Origin: Winogradskyella psychrotolerans | GTDB taxonomy: Bacteria; Bacteroidota; Bacteroidia; Flavobacteriales; Flavobacteriaceae | DNA length: 64,000 nt | Reading direction: 5' to 3' | NCBI RefSeq assembly: GCF_018860545.1 | Contig: NZ_JAHKPN010000012.1 | Location: 62,001 to 126,000, forward strand | Shown here: piece after piece, positions 43,495 to 52,308 of the stretch | How positions within the stretch are numbered: the stretch's first letter is position 1 | Layout of the letters: each line of letters opens with the position of its first letter | Program-made: the position numbers and the translations under genes | Notes under the pieces: model-generated | What the model saw: the letters and a program-made list of their open reading frames with translations, nothing else | Database searches by the model: none | What the model was told of the DNA's origin: nothing

Positions 43495-44712
43495 TTAGTT
43501 CCAATTTAATATTTTTTTGAAATCATATGCCTCCGGATTTGAAACATATTTTTTCGCTTTATCATAATCCTTTTCTTTGATAAAGAATAGATTATGAATA
43601 AATAATTGCGCCATATCCGAATTAATATCCACTAATCTTGGTGGAATTTTACCGTTTTTATCTTCAAAATCTTTTAAAAACAACGGCTTTATATCTCCAC
43701 TAGAGTTTGCGCTAACAATACAACCTGTAATACCTTGATCAAATAACTTTTTAACTCCAATTCCTAATAAAGTACACAAGGTTAAGTCAAATGCTATTGG
43801 ATTACAACATCGTAATTCGTAACCTAATTCTACAGGTCTCGATTTTACGTCCAAGCCAATTTCCTTCAATTTAAGTTGCAATAAATAATTAAATATGTGC
43901 GACTTACTTACATTTCCTAATTCAGGATGTCCATGATCGTCATATGTAAAATTGATGCCCGAATTAACAATTTCTTCTTCCTCCATAAAATGAAAAACAC
44001 CTTCACTTATTAAGGCAACACCATAGTCTACACCTTCAATCTTACACTTTACGATAGAAGAGATAATCATATTAATTAACTTCTCGAAGGTAATGTTGGT
44101 TTTATCAAACATTTCGGGAATGATCATCATTTGAAAATGGCAAGCTGAAGCTATACCAAATGCTAAATGACCTGCAGAACGCCCCATTGCAGAAACTACG
44201 AACCAATTTTCGCTAGTACGCGCATCTTCGTATACTGTATTCCCAATTCTAACACCCTCGTCCTTAGCAGTGTGAAACCCGAATGTAGGATTCCGGTCTG
44301 GTAATGGTAAATCGTTATCTATAGTTTTTGGCACATGAATATGCGCAACGTATAAATCTTGAGTATTAAGATATTTGGTTAGCCTATTGGCAGTAGATGC
44401 TGTATCATCACCACCAATAGTAACCAATAATTTTACATTATTATTTTTGAAAAAATCAGATTTAAAATCACTGTCTTTAGGCTTAAATCTACTCATAATA
44501 AGCGTAGAACCACCACGACTAAAAATACGATCTGCATGATGAAAATCGAAAATTTTCACTTCAGGAGTATCAGATAATAATCCTTGATAGCCATGATGAA
44601 CACCAATAACCTCATAGCCATCTTTCATAAACGTTTTGGCTAAAGTACTTATTACTGTATTAATACCTGGAGCAGGACCTCCACCGCAAATTATAGCTAT
44701 TGATTTTTTCAT
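43495..44712 (-). CDS. Phosphofructokinase of PPi-dependent type (reversible)
   Basis: The 405-residue protein is a PFK-A superfamily enzyme. The phosphate-donor motif reads GGDDTAS at residues 100-106 and the catalytic motif is PKTIDNDLPLPDR from residue 128. The family is known to use these positions as markers. ATP enzymes have GGDG and PGTIDND, while pyrophosphate enzymes have Asp (here D103) and Lys (here K129). It is thus predicted to use PPi and to run in both directions. The remaining parts, such as GRSAGHLAFGIASA and the effector-side DVKSRPVELGYELRCCNPIAFD, are intact. It lies 20 bases after kdgK and 81 bases before kdgA, an unusual place for PFK. In an alginate-degrading cell it would turn fructose 1,6-bisphosphate into fructose 6-phosphate. 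Confidence 0.85.
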   Translation of the reverse strand: MKKSIAIICGGGPAPGINTVISTLAKTFMKDGYEVIGVHHGYQGLLSDTPEVKIFDFHHADRIFSRGGSTLIMSRFKPKDSDFKSDFFKNNNVKLLVTIGGDDTASTANRLTKYLNTQDLYVAHIHVPKTIDNDLPLPDRNPTFGFHTAKDEGVRIGNTVYEDARTSENWFVVSAMGRSAGHLAFGIASACHFQMMIIPEMFDKTNITFEKLINMIISSIVKCKIEGVDYGVALISEGVFHFMEEEEIVNSGINFTYDDHGHPELGNVSKSHIFNYLLQLKLKEIGLDVKSRPVELGYELRCCNPIAFDLTLCTLLGIGVKKLFDQGITGCIVSANSSGDIKPLFLKDFEDKNGKIPPRLVDINSDMAQLFIHNLFFIKEKDYDKAKKYVSNPEAYDFKKILNWN

Positions 44713-44732
44713 TAGTTCAAAATGAGGTAAAT

Positions 44733-45779
44733 TTATCTAGCAACACGACCAGATGCATCACCTCCCATTAATTTTTCTACTTCAGAAACCGTAACTAAGT
44801 TTGCATCTCCTTTAATGGTATGTTTTAAACATGAGGCAGCAACAGCGAAGTCTAATGCGTTTTGATCATCTTCAGGATACTTTAATAAACCGTAGATTAA
44901 TCCTCCCATAAATGAATCACCACCACCGACACGATCAACGATATCTGTAATTTGATACTGACGGGTTTCGTACATTTTTTCACCATCATATAATACACCA
45001 GCCCAAGTATTATGAGATGCTGAAATTGACCCTCTTAATGTTGTAATTACTTTTTTAGCTCTAGGGAATTTTTCCATCATTTGCTTACAAACTGATAAAA
45101 ATGCTTCGGCTTTAACATCGTGTCCATGTTTGTGAACGTCTAAACCTTCTGGATGAATATTAAAATGCTTTTCTGCATCTTCTTCATTTCCTAAAACAAC
45201 ATCACAATACGATGTTAATTCAGTCATTATTTTTTCTCTATGTGCATCATCACAGAATGTCCAAAGTTTAGCTCTGTAATTTAAATCGGTAGAAATCGTA
45301 ACACCCATTTCGCTTGCGATTTTTACAGCTTCTAAACATGCATCCGCCGCACCTTGAGAAATGGCAGGTGTAATACCTGTCCAGTGGAACCAAGCCACAT
45401 CTTTAAAAACAGTTTTCCAATCTACCATGCCTGGTTTAATTTCAGAAATTGCAGAATGCGCTCTATCGTATACCACTTTAGAACCTCTACTTACAGCACC
45501 TGTCTCTAAGAAATAAATTCCTAAACGGTCTCCACCATAAATGATTTTATCGACTCCTACTCCTCTTTTGCGCATTTCCATCATAGCACATTCTCCAATA
45601 TCATTTTTTGGTAAACGCGTTACGAAATCTACGGGCACACCATAGTTTGCCAATGATACTGCAACGTTAGATTCTCCACCACCATAGATAGCATCAAAAT
45701 TATTAGCTTGTGAAAATCTTAAAAAACCTTGAGGTGCTAATCTTAGCATTATCTCTCCAAAAGTGACTACTTTTTTCAT
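44733..45779 (-). CDS. kdgK: 2-keto-3-deoxygluconate kinase (PfkB family)
   Basis: The 348-residue PfkB-family kinase phosphorylates KDG at C6 to KDPG with ATP. The N-terminal motif is FGEIMLRLAPQGFLRFSQAN with the GGGESNVAVSLANYG loop. The catalytic motif RVGGGDSFMGGLIYGL ends at D288. Family length matches. The gene is the first of the reverse-strand operon kdgK-pfk-kdgA-lacI'. Its upstream region has a TGGTTAATCGATTAACCA palindrome 38 bases before the start codon, a LacI-type operator shared with the divergent lacI. Confidence 0.93.
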   Translation of the reverse strand: MKKVVTFGEIMLRLAPQGFLRFSQANNFDAIYGGGESNVAVSLANYGVPVDFVTRLPKNDIGECAMMEMRKRGVGVDKIIYGGDRLGIYFLETGAVSRGSKVVYDRAHSAISEIKPGMVDWKTVFKDVAWFHWTGITPAISQGAADACLEAVKIASEMGVTISTDLNYRAKLWTFCDDAHREKIMTELTSYCDVVLGNEEDAEKHFNIHPEGLDVHKHGHDVKAEAFLSVCKQMMEKFPRAKKVITTLRGSISASHNTWAGVLYDGEKMYETRQYQITDIVDRVGGGDSFMGGLIYGLLKYPEDDQNALDFAVAASCLKHTIKGDANLVTVSEVEKLMGGDASGRVAR

Positions 45780-45816
45780 TATGAATATTTGTTTATTTAG
45801 TTATAAAATTGTGGTT

Positions 45817-45834
45817 TGGTTAATCGATTAACCA
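45817..45834. promoter_or_regulatory. LacI-type operator upstream of kdgK
   Basis: TGGTTAATCGATTAACCA, an 18-bp perfect palindrome with the central CG typical of LacI-family operators. It is 38 bases upstream of the kdgK ATG. The inner TTAATCGATTAA also forms the centre of the palindrome at 45891-45920. Confidence 0.75.
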
Positions 45835-45867
45835 ATTCAATTAAAAATAAATCAAAACGGACTAGCT

Positions 45868-45920
45868 TTGATTTTTATTATTAAAAAGATTATATTTGCT
45901 TAATCGATTAAGCAAATATA
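45868..45920 (+). promoter_or_regulatory. lacI promoter with overlapping 30-bp palindromic operator
   Basis: A TTG at 45868-45870 and TATATTTG at 45891-45898 are separated by 20 bases, the Bacteroidota -33/-7 spacing. The -7 element is the left end of an exact 30-bp palindrome at 45891-45920, centred on TTAATCGATTAA. A repressor bound there would block the promoter, implying autoregulation. It ends 7 bases before the TTG start codon. Confidence 0.8.
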
Positions 45921-45927
45921 TAAAAAC

Positions 45928-46947
45928 TTGGCCAATAAAAAAAGAGCAACGCTAAAAGACATCGCAAATGTCTTAAATATTTCACCTGCTGCTGTTTCTA
46001 AAGCTATGCATGATGATTCACGAATTAGTGATAAAACAAAGAAAGCAGTGAAACGTGTTGCAAAAGAATTAGATTATCAACCCAATCATTTAGCTAGTGC
46101 TTTAAGAAATGGAAAAAGTAATTTGGTTGGTGTTATTGTTCCTAGAACAAATAGTAATTTCTTTTCTTCAGTCTTAGAAAACATGGAAGCTGTGCTTAAC
46201 AAAGCGAGCTACAATATTATAATTACACAATCTAATGAATCTTTTGAGAAGGAGTGTAAAAATATTGACACCTTATTATTTACACAAGTCGATGGTATTA
46301 TTGCATCTATGGCTAATGAAACTGTTGATCTTTCGCATTATGAAAAGGTCAAATCTAATGGGATTCCTTTAATTCTATTTGATCGTGGTGAAAACGACCT
46401 TAACGTCGATTACGTTGGAATTAATGATTACGATAGCAGTCATGTCATCGTTGAACATTTGGTTGAAAAAGGCTGTAAACGTATTGCGCATATCGGAGGG
46501 TATAGACGAACTAGAATTTTCAACAATAGAATTAAAGGATACGTTGATGCTCTAAAGAAAAATGAGCTTCCTATCGATGATAGCCTCATTGTTGAAAGTG
46601 CACTTACCCTTGAAGATGGAAGGCTAGAAATGGAAAACCTTCTTAGGTTAGAACATAGACCAGATGCTGTCTATGTTGCTAGTGATTATGCCGCTTTAGG
46701 AGCTTTACAAGTTTTAAATGAACAGGACATAAAAGTACCGGATGATATTCGTTTGGTAGGTTTTGGAAACGAACCATTTACCTCCTTGGTAACACCTTCA
46801 ATTACAAGTATTGAACAGCACAGTAAGGAGATTGGTCGTTTGGCAGCAGAAACATTTTTAAAACATATTGCACAACCTGAATTGAAACAAACACTAAATA
46901 AAATTATTCTCGATGCCGAATTGATTATAAGGGATTCATCGCGATAA
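45928..46947 (+). CDS. LacI-family transcriptional regulator of KDG metabolism
   Basis: The 339-residue protein has a LacI HTH (ATLKDIANVLNISPAAVSKAMHDDSRISDKTKKAVKRVAKELDYQPNHLASALRNGKSNLVGVIVP) and a complete type I periplasmic-binding effector domain (GIPLILFDRG, SHVIVEHLVEKGCKRIAHIGGYRRTRIFNNRIKGY, DAVYVASDYAALGALQ, SIEQHSKEIGRLAAETFLKHI). The HTH begins at the N-terminus, so the TTG at 45928 is the only usable start: a TAA is 27 bases upstream and the next ATG is inside the HTH. It lies divergent from kdgK and probably represses both, with a KDG-like or uronate ligand as inducer. The inducer is inferred from the cluster. Confidence 0.9.
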   Translation: MANKKRATLKDIANVLNISPAAVSKAMHDDSRISDKTKKAVKRVAKELDYQPNHLASALRNGKSNLVGVIVPRTNSNFFSSVLENMEAVLNKASYNIIITQSNESFEKECKNIDTLLFTQVDGIIASMANETVDLSHYEKVKSNGIPLILFDRGENDLNVDYVGINDYDSSHVIVEHLVEKGCKRIAHIGGYRRTRIFNNRIKGYVDALKKNELPIDDSLIVESALTLEDGRLEMENLLRLEHRPDAVYVASDYAALGALQVLNEQDIKVPDDIRLVGFGNEPFTSLVTPSITSIEQHSKEIGRLAAETFLKHIAQPELKQTLNKIILDAELIIRDSSR

Positions 46948-47053
46948 AACAATTACTAAAACAGTGAAGTATTGCCGATTATGAGCTAAGTGATTAAATA
47001 ATGGAACTGTTTTTGCTTATCATTATATTATTAACTATTGAACTAATCTAAAC

Positions 47054-49444
47054 ATGAAAACATCACATCTCTTACTACTTTTTAGCACCGTTTTCTTCTT
47101 AACATCGTTGCATGCACAAGACATCACCGTTTCAAATATCGAAGAATATAATGCCGCAATTTCTAAGGTTAATACTGGTGGTACCATCATTTTAAAAAAC
47201 GGAGAATGGAAAGACACCAAACTTTTGGCCTATGGAAATGGGACGAAAGAACATCCTATAATTATTAAAGCCGAAACGCCTGGCCAGGTTATTCTTTCAG
47301 ATAATTCTAGCTTAAGTATTTATGGCAATTACGTCATCGTAAGTGGTCTTTGGTTTAAAGATGGAAAAACCGATGAGAAATTTGTGGTACAGTTCAGAAA
47401 AAACTCAGAAGAATTTGCCAATAACTGTCGGTTTACCAACTCTACAATTTCCTATTATGATGTTGCAGACGATAATATAAAAAATCATTGGGTTGATATT
47501 TGGGGTAAAAATAACAGAGTAGATCATAACAACTTTACGGGTAAAACTTCTGCAGGCACAACACTTGTCGTTTGGTTAAAAGGTGAAGACCATATTGAAA
47601 ATAATCATAAAATAGACTATAACTATTTTGGTCCTAGACCAGATTTAGGCGAAAATGGTGGAGAAACGATTAGAATTGGAACGAGTGCTAATTCTATGAA
47701 ATCTTCTAAAACACTTGTTGAAAGTAACACGTTTAAACAGTGTGATGGTGAGATAGAAATTATTTCAAACAAATCTGGAGATAACATTTTTAGAAATAAT
47801 CTTTTTATTGAAAGTAAAGGGACTTTAACGCTAAGACATGGTAATAACGCTCTTGTAGAAGGCAATGTCTTTTTAGGAAATAACATTTCTCAAACTGGTG
47901 GTATTAGAATAATAAATGAAGGTCATATTGTAAGAAACAATTTATTAATAGGCTTAGCTGGAAACGATTACAGAGGCCCTATCGTTTTAATGAATGGAGT
48001 TCCCAACTCTCCTCTAAACCGTTATAACCAAGTTAAGAATGTTGACATACAAAATAATACCATTATTAATTGTGGTCCTATGACTTTTGGAGCAGGTAAA
48101 AACGAAGAACTAAGTCTTGCCCCAATTAATACTGTTTTTGCAAACAACATTATTAGTAATACTAATGCTACTAATATTTTAGAAACAGTAGACCGTGTTG
48201 ACGGTATTACATTTTCGGGAAACATTGTAGATAGTGACGTCATGGTAAATTCACAATATTTTACCAAAGCAAGCATAGATTGGACGCTTTTAAAATCACT
48301 ACCAATGCCAACCGCCAATAATGATGCCCTAAAAAGTGTAACAAAAACAGCTAAAAGTCCCATAAATGATATTACAGATTCTGCAAGAGAACCATATGTC
48401 GCAGGCGCATTTAACCTTAATAACACTAAGATTCCAAGAGCTTTAATCGCTAGAACAGGTCCGGGATGGCAACCCAATATTGAGGCTCCTGTCACTAAAC
48501 CCGAAGATTTAATTGTAGAACCAGGCATTGGAACCTTATCTAAGGTATTTAGTAAAGCTAAAGATGGTGATATTATTACATTAAAAGCTGGTGTTTATGA
48601 ATTTAACAAAGGCCTTAAAACGGGGAAAAACATCACTGTAATTGGTGCAGATGATGGCAATACTATATTCAAAATGCAAGATGGTATTGAAAAACCGTTC
48701 ACTTATTTTATTCGTATTAATGAAGGAGGATCATTAACGCTAAAGAATATCATTTTTGATGCCGCTCATAGTAGTCCACCTAAATATGCAATAGTGTCTC
48801 CTGACAAAATGGAATCGACCATGTATACACTCAATGTAGAAAACTGCACGTTCAAAAATTTCACTACTCAGAATGGAGGAAGCGTTTTTAAAGCTTATGA
48901 AGGGACATTAGCGAGTAGTTTAACATTTAAAAATTGTGAATTTTCTGATAGTTATAGAGGTTTGAACTTGTCTTACGATAAAGATAATTTTGGAAAATAT
49001 AATGCTTTAGAACTTAACATAGACAATTCTGTTTTTAAAAATATTGAAGAATTTGCTGTAAATTATATAAGAAGCACCCCAGATGTCAACATTGAAGGAG
49101 GCAAACTAACCGTTACCAATAGTGTATTTGATAAGGTTGCCAATGAAGAAAAAGGAAAAACAATTATTACCAATGGTATTCATGATGTAACCATAAAAAA
49201 CTCAGTCTTTATCAATAGCTATAAATCTCAAACTCCTATTAGTTTAAAAGGGTTAAAAAATGTGATATCAAATTGCTTATTTGACGATAATGGTTATCCA
49301 AAAACAACTAAAGGTGCCAAAGAAATAGACCTAATTTTTAAAAACCCAAGATGGGAAGATAAAGACAACTATGTTCCAAGTAAAAAATCTCCTTTACTAA
49401 AAGATAATAATGGAAAAGCGTTAATAGGTATTATTCAGAAATAG
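47054..49444 (+). CDS. Alginate lyase, polysaccharide lyase family 6 (chondroitinase-B-like), 796 aa
   Basis: The protein has a signal peptide (LLLLFSTVFFLTSLHAQ) and a right-handed beta-helix PL6 domain at about 25-480. Catalytic candidates K240 (IEIISNKSG) and R261 (LTLRHG) are 21 residues apart. With N201 and E233/E235 they match the spacing of the calcium-dependent alginate lyase AlyGC (N181, E213, E215, K220, R241), recalled from the literature. A second beta-helix domain fills about 490-790 (DGNTIFKMQDGIEKPFTYFIRINEGGSLTLKNIIF), as in two-domain PL6 enzymes. It would cut alginate by beta-elimination, often preferring G- or MG-blocks. No lipobox and no T9SS domain are visible, so the enzyme is likely periplasmic. 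The paralogous jelly-roll gene starts 92 bases later. Confidence 0.9.
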   Translation: MKTSHLLLLFSTVFFLTSLHAQDITVSNIEEYNAAISKVNTGGTIILKNGEWKDTKLLAYGNGTKEHPIIIKAETPGQVILSDNSSLSIYGNYVIVSGLWFKDGKTDEKFVVQFRKNSEEFANNCRFTNSTISYYDVADDNIKNHWVDIWGKNNRVDHNNFTGKTSAGTTLVVWLKGEDHIENNHKIDYNYFGPRPDLGENGGETIRIGTSANSMKSSKTLVESNTFKQCDGEIEIISNKSGDNIFRNNLFIESKGTLTLRHGNNALVEGNVFLGNNISQTGGIRIINEGHIVRNNLLIGLAGNDYRGPIVLMNGVPNSPLNRYNQVKNVDIQNNTIINCGPMTFGAGKNEELSLAPINTVFANNIISNTNATNILETVDRVDGITFSGNIVDSDVMVNSQYFTKASIDWTLLKSLPMPTANNDALKSVTKTAKSPINDITDSAREPYVAGAFNLNNTKIPRALIARTGPGWQPNIEAPVTKPEDLIVEPGIGTLSKVFSKAKDGDIITLKAGVYEFNKGLKTGKNITVIGADDGNTIFKMQDGIEKPFTYFIRINEGGSLTLKNIIFDAAHSSPPKYAIVSPDKMESTMYTLNVENCTFKNFTTQNGGSVFKAYEGTLASSLTFKNCEFSDSYRGLNLSYDKDNFGKYNALELNIDNSVFKNIEEFAVNYIRSTPDVNIEGGKLTVTNSVFDKVANEEKGKTIITNGIHDVTIKNSVFINSYKSQTPISLKGLKNVISNCLFDDNGYPKTTKGAKEIDLIFKNPRWEDKDNYVPSKKSPLLKDNNGKALIGIIQK

Positions 49445-49535
49445 GATAAATTAGAAACATCTAAAGCCCTAAAAATATTAGAATTTACCTAGAGACCTCC
49501 TACAAATTTCGTTATTAATTATTTAATAGTAGACT

Positions 49536-50600
49536 ATGAGAAAACCCTTATTGAATTTAGGTTTTACATTTTTAGGAATCACATTGGGGTTTTCGCAAAC
49601 CTTATTAAATGCCAATGAGCCAGGTAATACTTACGAGGACATTAATGCCGTTTTAGCACCTGGTTATAACGCTGTAGAAACCCCAGACTGTGCGCATGCT
49701 GATTTTGGTAGACATATTAACGAAGTTTTTGATACGGAATTAAACACCTATGTATTTCAGTTTATAGCCCATAAAACTCCAGATAATGACCGCTGTAAAA
49801 AATTCGATAGGCAGCGTGTAGAGATTAAAACCTTCGCCTCTTCTCCAGATCATTTAAAAGCTACAGAAGGAGAAACCGTTGTGTATAAATGGAAATTTAA
49901 GTTAGCTCGTGATTTTATGGTGTCTTCTAGTTTTACTCATATTCATCAAATCAAAGCTGTAGGTGGTCCTTACGAATCTATACCAATGATTTCCTTCACC
50001 CTACGCAAAGGCAATCCAGATCGTTTAGAATTAAGATACACTTCAACCAACAACCAAGCAACTATTAAAACTGTTGATCTGGATCTACTAAGAGGCCATT
50101 GGGTAGAAGTTACAGAAACCATCCACTTCTCTAATAAAGGCAGTTACGACGTGACGATTAACCGCGTGTCTAATAATGCTTCACTATTTAGTTACAGTAA
50201 TGATGCTATAGACACTTGGCAAGATGGTGCAACCTTTTCTAGACCAAAATGGGGAATTTATAGAAGCCTAAAACAAAGCAATGATATAAAAGATGAAATT
50301 ATTCGATTCGCTAATTTCAGTATTGAAGAACTTGGCCCCTTATCGTTATCAGACTTAGAAGTACAATTAGAAGAGAACGAATTAAATTTAGAAGCTTCAA
50401 AAGGTATTTTGAACTTTAAAAATGTCCGAGCAAACGACTATGACCACATAGACCTATATGATACTTTTGGCCATATTGTTGCTATCGAAAACCGTCTTAA
50501 AAAATTCAAATTAGATATTTCAGGTTTAAATTCTGGAGACTATTACCTTGTCTTTAAAAAGTCTAAGCGCAGCATCAAAGTATTGAAATTTACCATTTAG
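49536..50600 (+). CDS. Secreted heparinase-I-like jelly-roll polysaccharide lyase candidate, copy 2
   Basis: The 354-residue protein parallels the copy at 41142 over its full length, at well over half identity by eye. Shared parts are CxHxxFGRHI-EVFDTELNTYVF, KFDRQRVEIKTF (R94, E96), YKWKFKL, SSFTHIHQIKAVGG, RLELRYT, HWVEVTETIHFSNKG and SRPKWGIYRSL. The signal peptide is MRKPLLNLGFTFLGITLGFSQ. The C-terminal ~75 residues are a T9SS-like domain (GILNFKNVRANDYDHIDLYDTFGH) that has lost the usual YPNP motif, so export may be weaker. It probably arose by duplication of the first copy and follows the PL6 gene by 92 bases. Confidence 0.7.
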   Translation: MRKPLLNLGFTFLGITLGFSQTLLNANEPGNTYEDINAVLAPGYNAVETPDCAHADFGRHINEVFDTELNTYVFQFIAHKTPDNDRCKKFDRQRVEIKTFASSPDHLKATEGETVVYKWKFKLARDFMVSSSFTHIHQIKAVGGPYESIPMISFTLRKGNPDRLELRYTSTNNQATIKTVDLDLLRGHWVEVTETIHFSNKGSYDVTINRVSNNASLFSYSNDAIDTWQDGATFSRPKWGIYRSLKQSNDIKDEIIRFANFSIEELGPLSLSDLEVQLEENELNLEASKGILNFKNVRANDYDHIDLYDTFGHIVAIENRLKKFKLDISGLNSGDYYLVFKKSKRSIKVLKFTI

Positions 50601-50673
50601 CATTTACTAAAATCTCTTAAGTCTTGCATCTTGTTAGAAACACCGAGCTTATTTCATAAGGTGAACACAGTTA

Positions 50674-50720
50674 TAAAAAACTGTCCTTGCATTTATAACA
50701 ACTATAAACACAAGGACAGT
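50674..50720 (-). terminator. Intrinsic terminator of the susCD operon 1
   Basis: Stem ACTGTCCTTG / CAAGGACAGT with a 21-base loop. On the reverse strand the second arm is followed by a run of T. It lies 24 bases past the susD stop. Confidence 0.75.
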
Positions 50721-50744
50721 AACCAACTCAAATAATCTTTACTT

Positions 50745-52262
50745 TTATAATCCTCCAAGATTTGGATTTCTATCGATCTCTTCTTGTGGTATTGGAGTAT
50801 CGTAGTCGACACCAGAATTCCAATCAGATTTATTACCCTCAAGTCCGGTAGAACCAAATACTTGGTCACCTAATTGTCTTCTTTTTATATCGTACCATCT
50901 CTTACATTCAAAAGCCAATTCTATCCTACGCTCTTCTAATACATCTGCAACTGTAATTGACGCTAAATTTGCAGGTACAGTACTTGGTGCAATTGTAACC
51001 TCAGTATAACCACCAGATGTAGATTCTCCACCATTTCTTGCTCTAGTTCTAACTTCATTTAGATAACCAAGAGCTAAAGGACTTCCTATTTCTACACCGG
51101 CTTCAGCTGCTATTAATAATACTTCTGCATAACGCAACATTGAATAATTATGACTTGTTGCTCTTTTATCACCACGAGCAAATTCTCCAGGGTAACGCGT
51201 ATATTTTGCAATATATGGTCTATTTGCCGCATGTTCATGTCCGCTTATATCAAACTGAGTATAGTCTACTAAAGTCTCGTTAATAGTAGCTTCTGTTTGG
51301 AAACTCACGTTTTTTCTATAATCACCATCTTCAAAAGAATCATAAACCGCCATTGAAGGTACAATAACAGACCAGCCAGAATCACCTCTAATCCCAGTCA
51401 TTGGAGCTGTTTGGTCATAAGCGTTATCTTCAGCTTCAACACTATTATAATCTAGAGCAAAAATTGGCTCAAGAGAATTATCAATTTTATTAGCATTAAA
51501 TAAGGTTTGAAAATCTGGATCTAAGTCTAATTGGTATTCACCTTTATTATCAATCACTTCTTTAGCTTCATCAAATGCTAATTGAAAATAAGTCATATCA
51601 CTGGTTCCTGCTCTAGTTAAATACACTAAAGCCAAATAAGAACTTGCTGCTGCTTTTGATGGAATAGCTCTAGAAGCCACCGTTGTTGGCAACCAAGTTT
51701 TAGCAAATTGTAAATCTGAAATGATATTATCATACACCTCTGATTCTGATGTTAAACCAACACTGAAATCAGCTTCATCACCTGCTGGACTATCAAAATA
51801 AGGGATATCTCCGAATAATCTTACCAAGTGAAAATAATAAAATGCTCTTGCAAAATAAGCTTGAGCCACAACTGGGTTCTTAACTTCTTCATTCACTCCT
51901 ACGCTTTCAGCACCTGCAATAGCATTATTCGCTGCACTAATACCTAACCACATTCTTATCCAAGGATCATATACCATTTCATTATCTCCTGAAACGTTAT
52001 GCATATCCATTTCTGCTCTGTATGGTTGTCCTGACATAAGCTCAGCCATATCTGAACGCAATAGTAATGACATGGACAATTTTCTTCCCCAAATCTCTTC
52101 ATTAATGGCGTGGGTTAGTGCACCATCAACTGCTGTTTGGATATCTTGAGTTGTAGAAAAGAATCCATCTGGAGATAATAATCCAACTGGCTCTTCTTCT
52201 AAATCAGAGCATCCCATTATTGACAATCCCATCAATAACAATAATATTTTATAAGTATTCAT
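50745..52262 (-). CDS. SusD-like nutrient-binding lipoprotein 1
   Basis: The 505-residue lipoprotein (LLLLMGLSIMGCSDLEEEP, Cys near residue 18) has a SusD/RagB fold. NSVEAEDNAYDQ lies in the middle part, and the C-terminal RagB_SusD domain includes SHNYSMLRYAEVLLIAAEAGVEIG, EERRIELAFECKRWYDIKRRQLG and IPQEEIDRNPNLGG. It binds oligosaccharides on the cell surface and caps the SusC pore. Its SusC partner gene is 46 bases upstream. The CSDLEEEP start is typical of surface lipoproteins. It is co-regulated with susC by the tandem operators at 55475. Confidence 0.92.
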   Translation of the reverse strand: MNTYKILLLLMGLSIMGCSDLEEEPVGLLSPDGFFSTTQDIQTAVDGALTHAINEEIWGRKLSMSLLLRSDMAELMSGQPYRAEMDMHNVSGDNEMVYDPWIRMWLGISAANNAIAGAESVGVNEEVKNPVVAQAYFARAFYYFHLVRLFGDIPYFDSPAGDEADFSVGLTSESEVYDNIISDLQFAKTWLPTTVASRAIPSKAAASSYLALVYLTRAGTSDMTYFQLAFDEAKEVIDNKGEYQLDLDPDFQTLFNANKIDNSLEPIFALDYNSVEAEDNAYDQTAPMTGIRGDSGWSVIVPSMAVYDSFEDGDYRKNVSFQTEATINETLVDYTQFDISGHEHAANRPYIAKYTRYPGEFARGDKRATSHNYSMLRYAEVLLIAAEAGVEIGSPLALGYLNEVRTRARNGGESTSGGYTEVTIAPSTVPANLASITVADVLEERRIELAFECKRWYDIKRRQLGDQVFGSTGLEGNKSDWNSGVDYDTPIPQEEIDRNPNLGGL

Positions 52263-52308
52263 AATTTTTTCTTTTTAATTTAAACTGTTCTTTTTCTTCG
52301 ACATACGA

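Noticed and set aside
48022..48528. Reverse-strand open frame of 168 codons inside the PL6 gene
   Set aside because: It is antisense to a clear lyase and no own start context or domain is seen.
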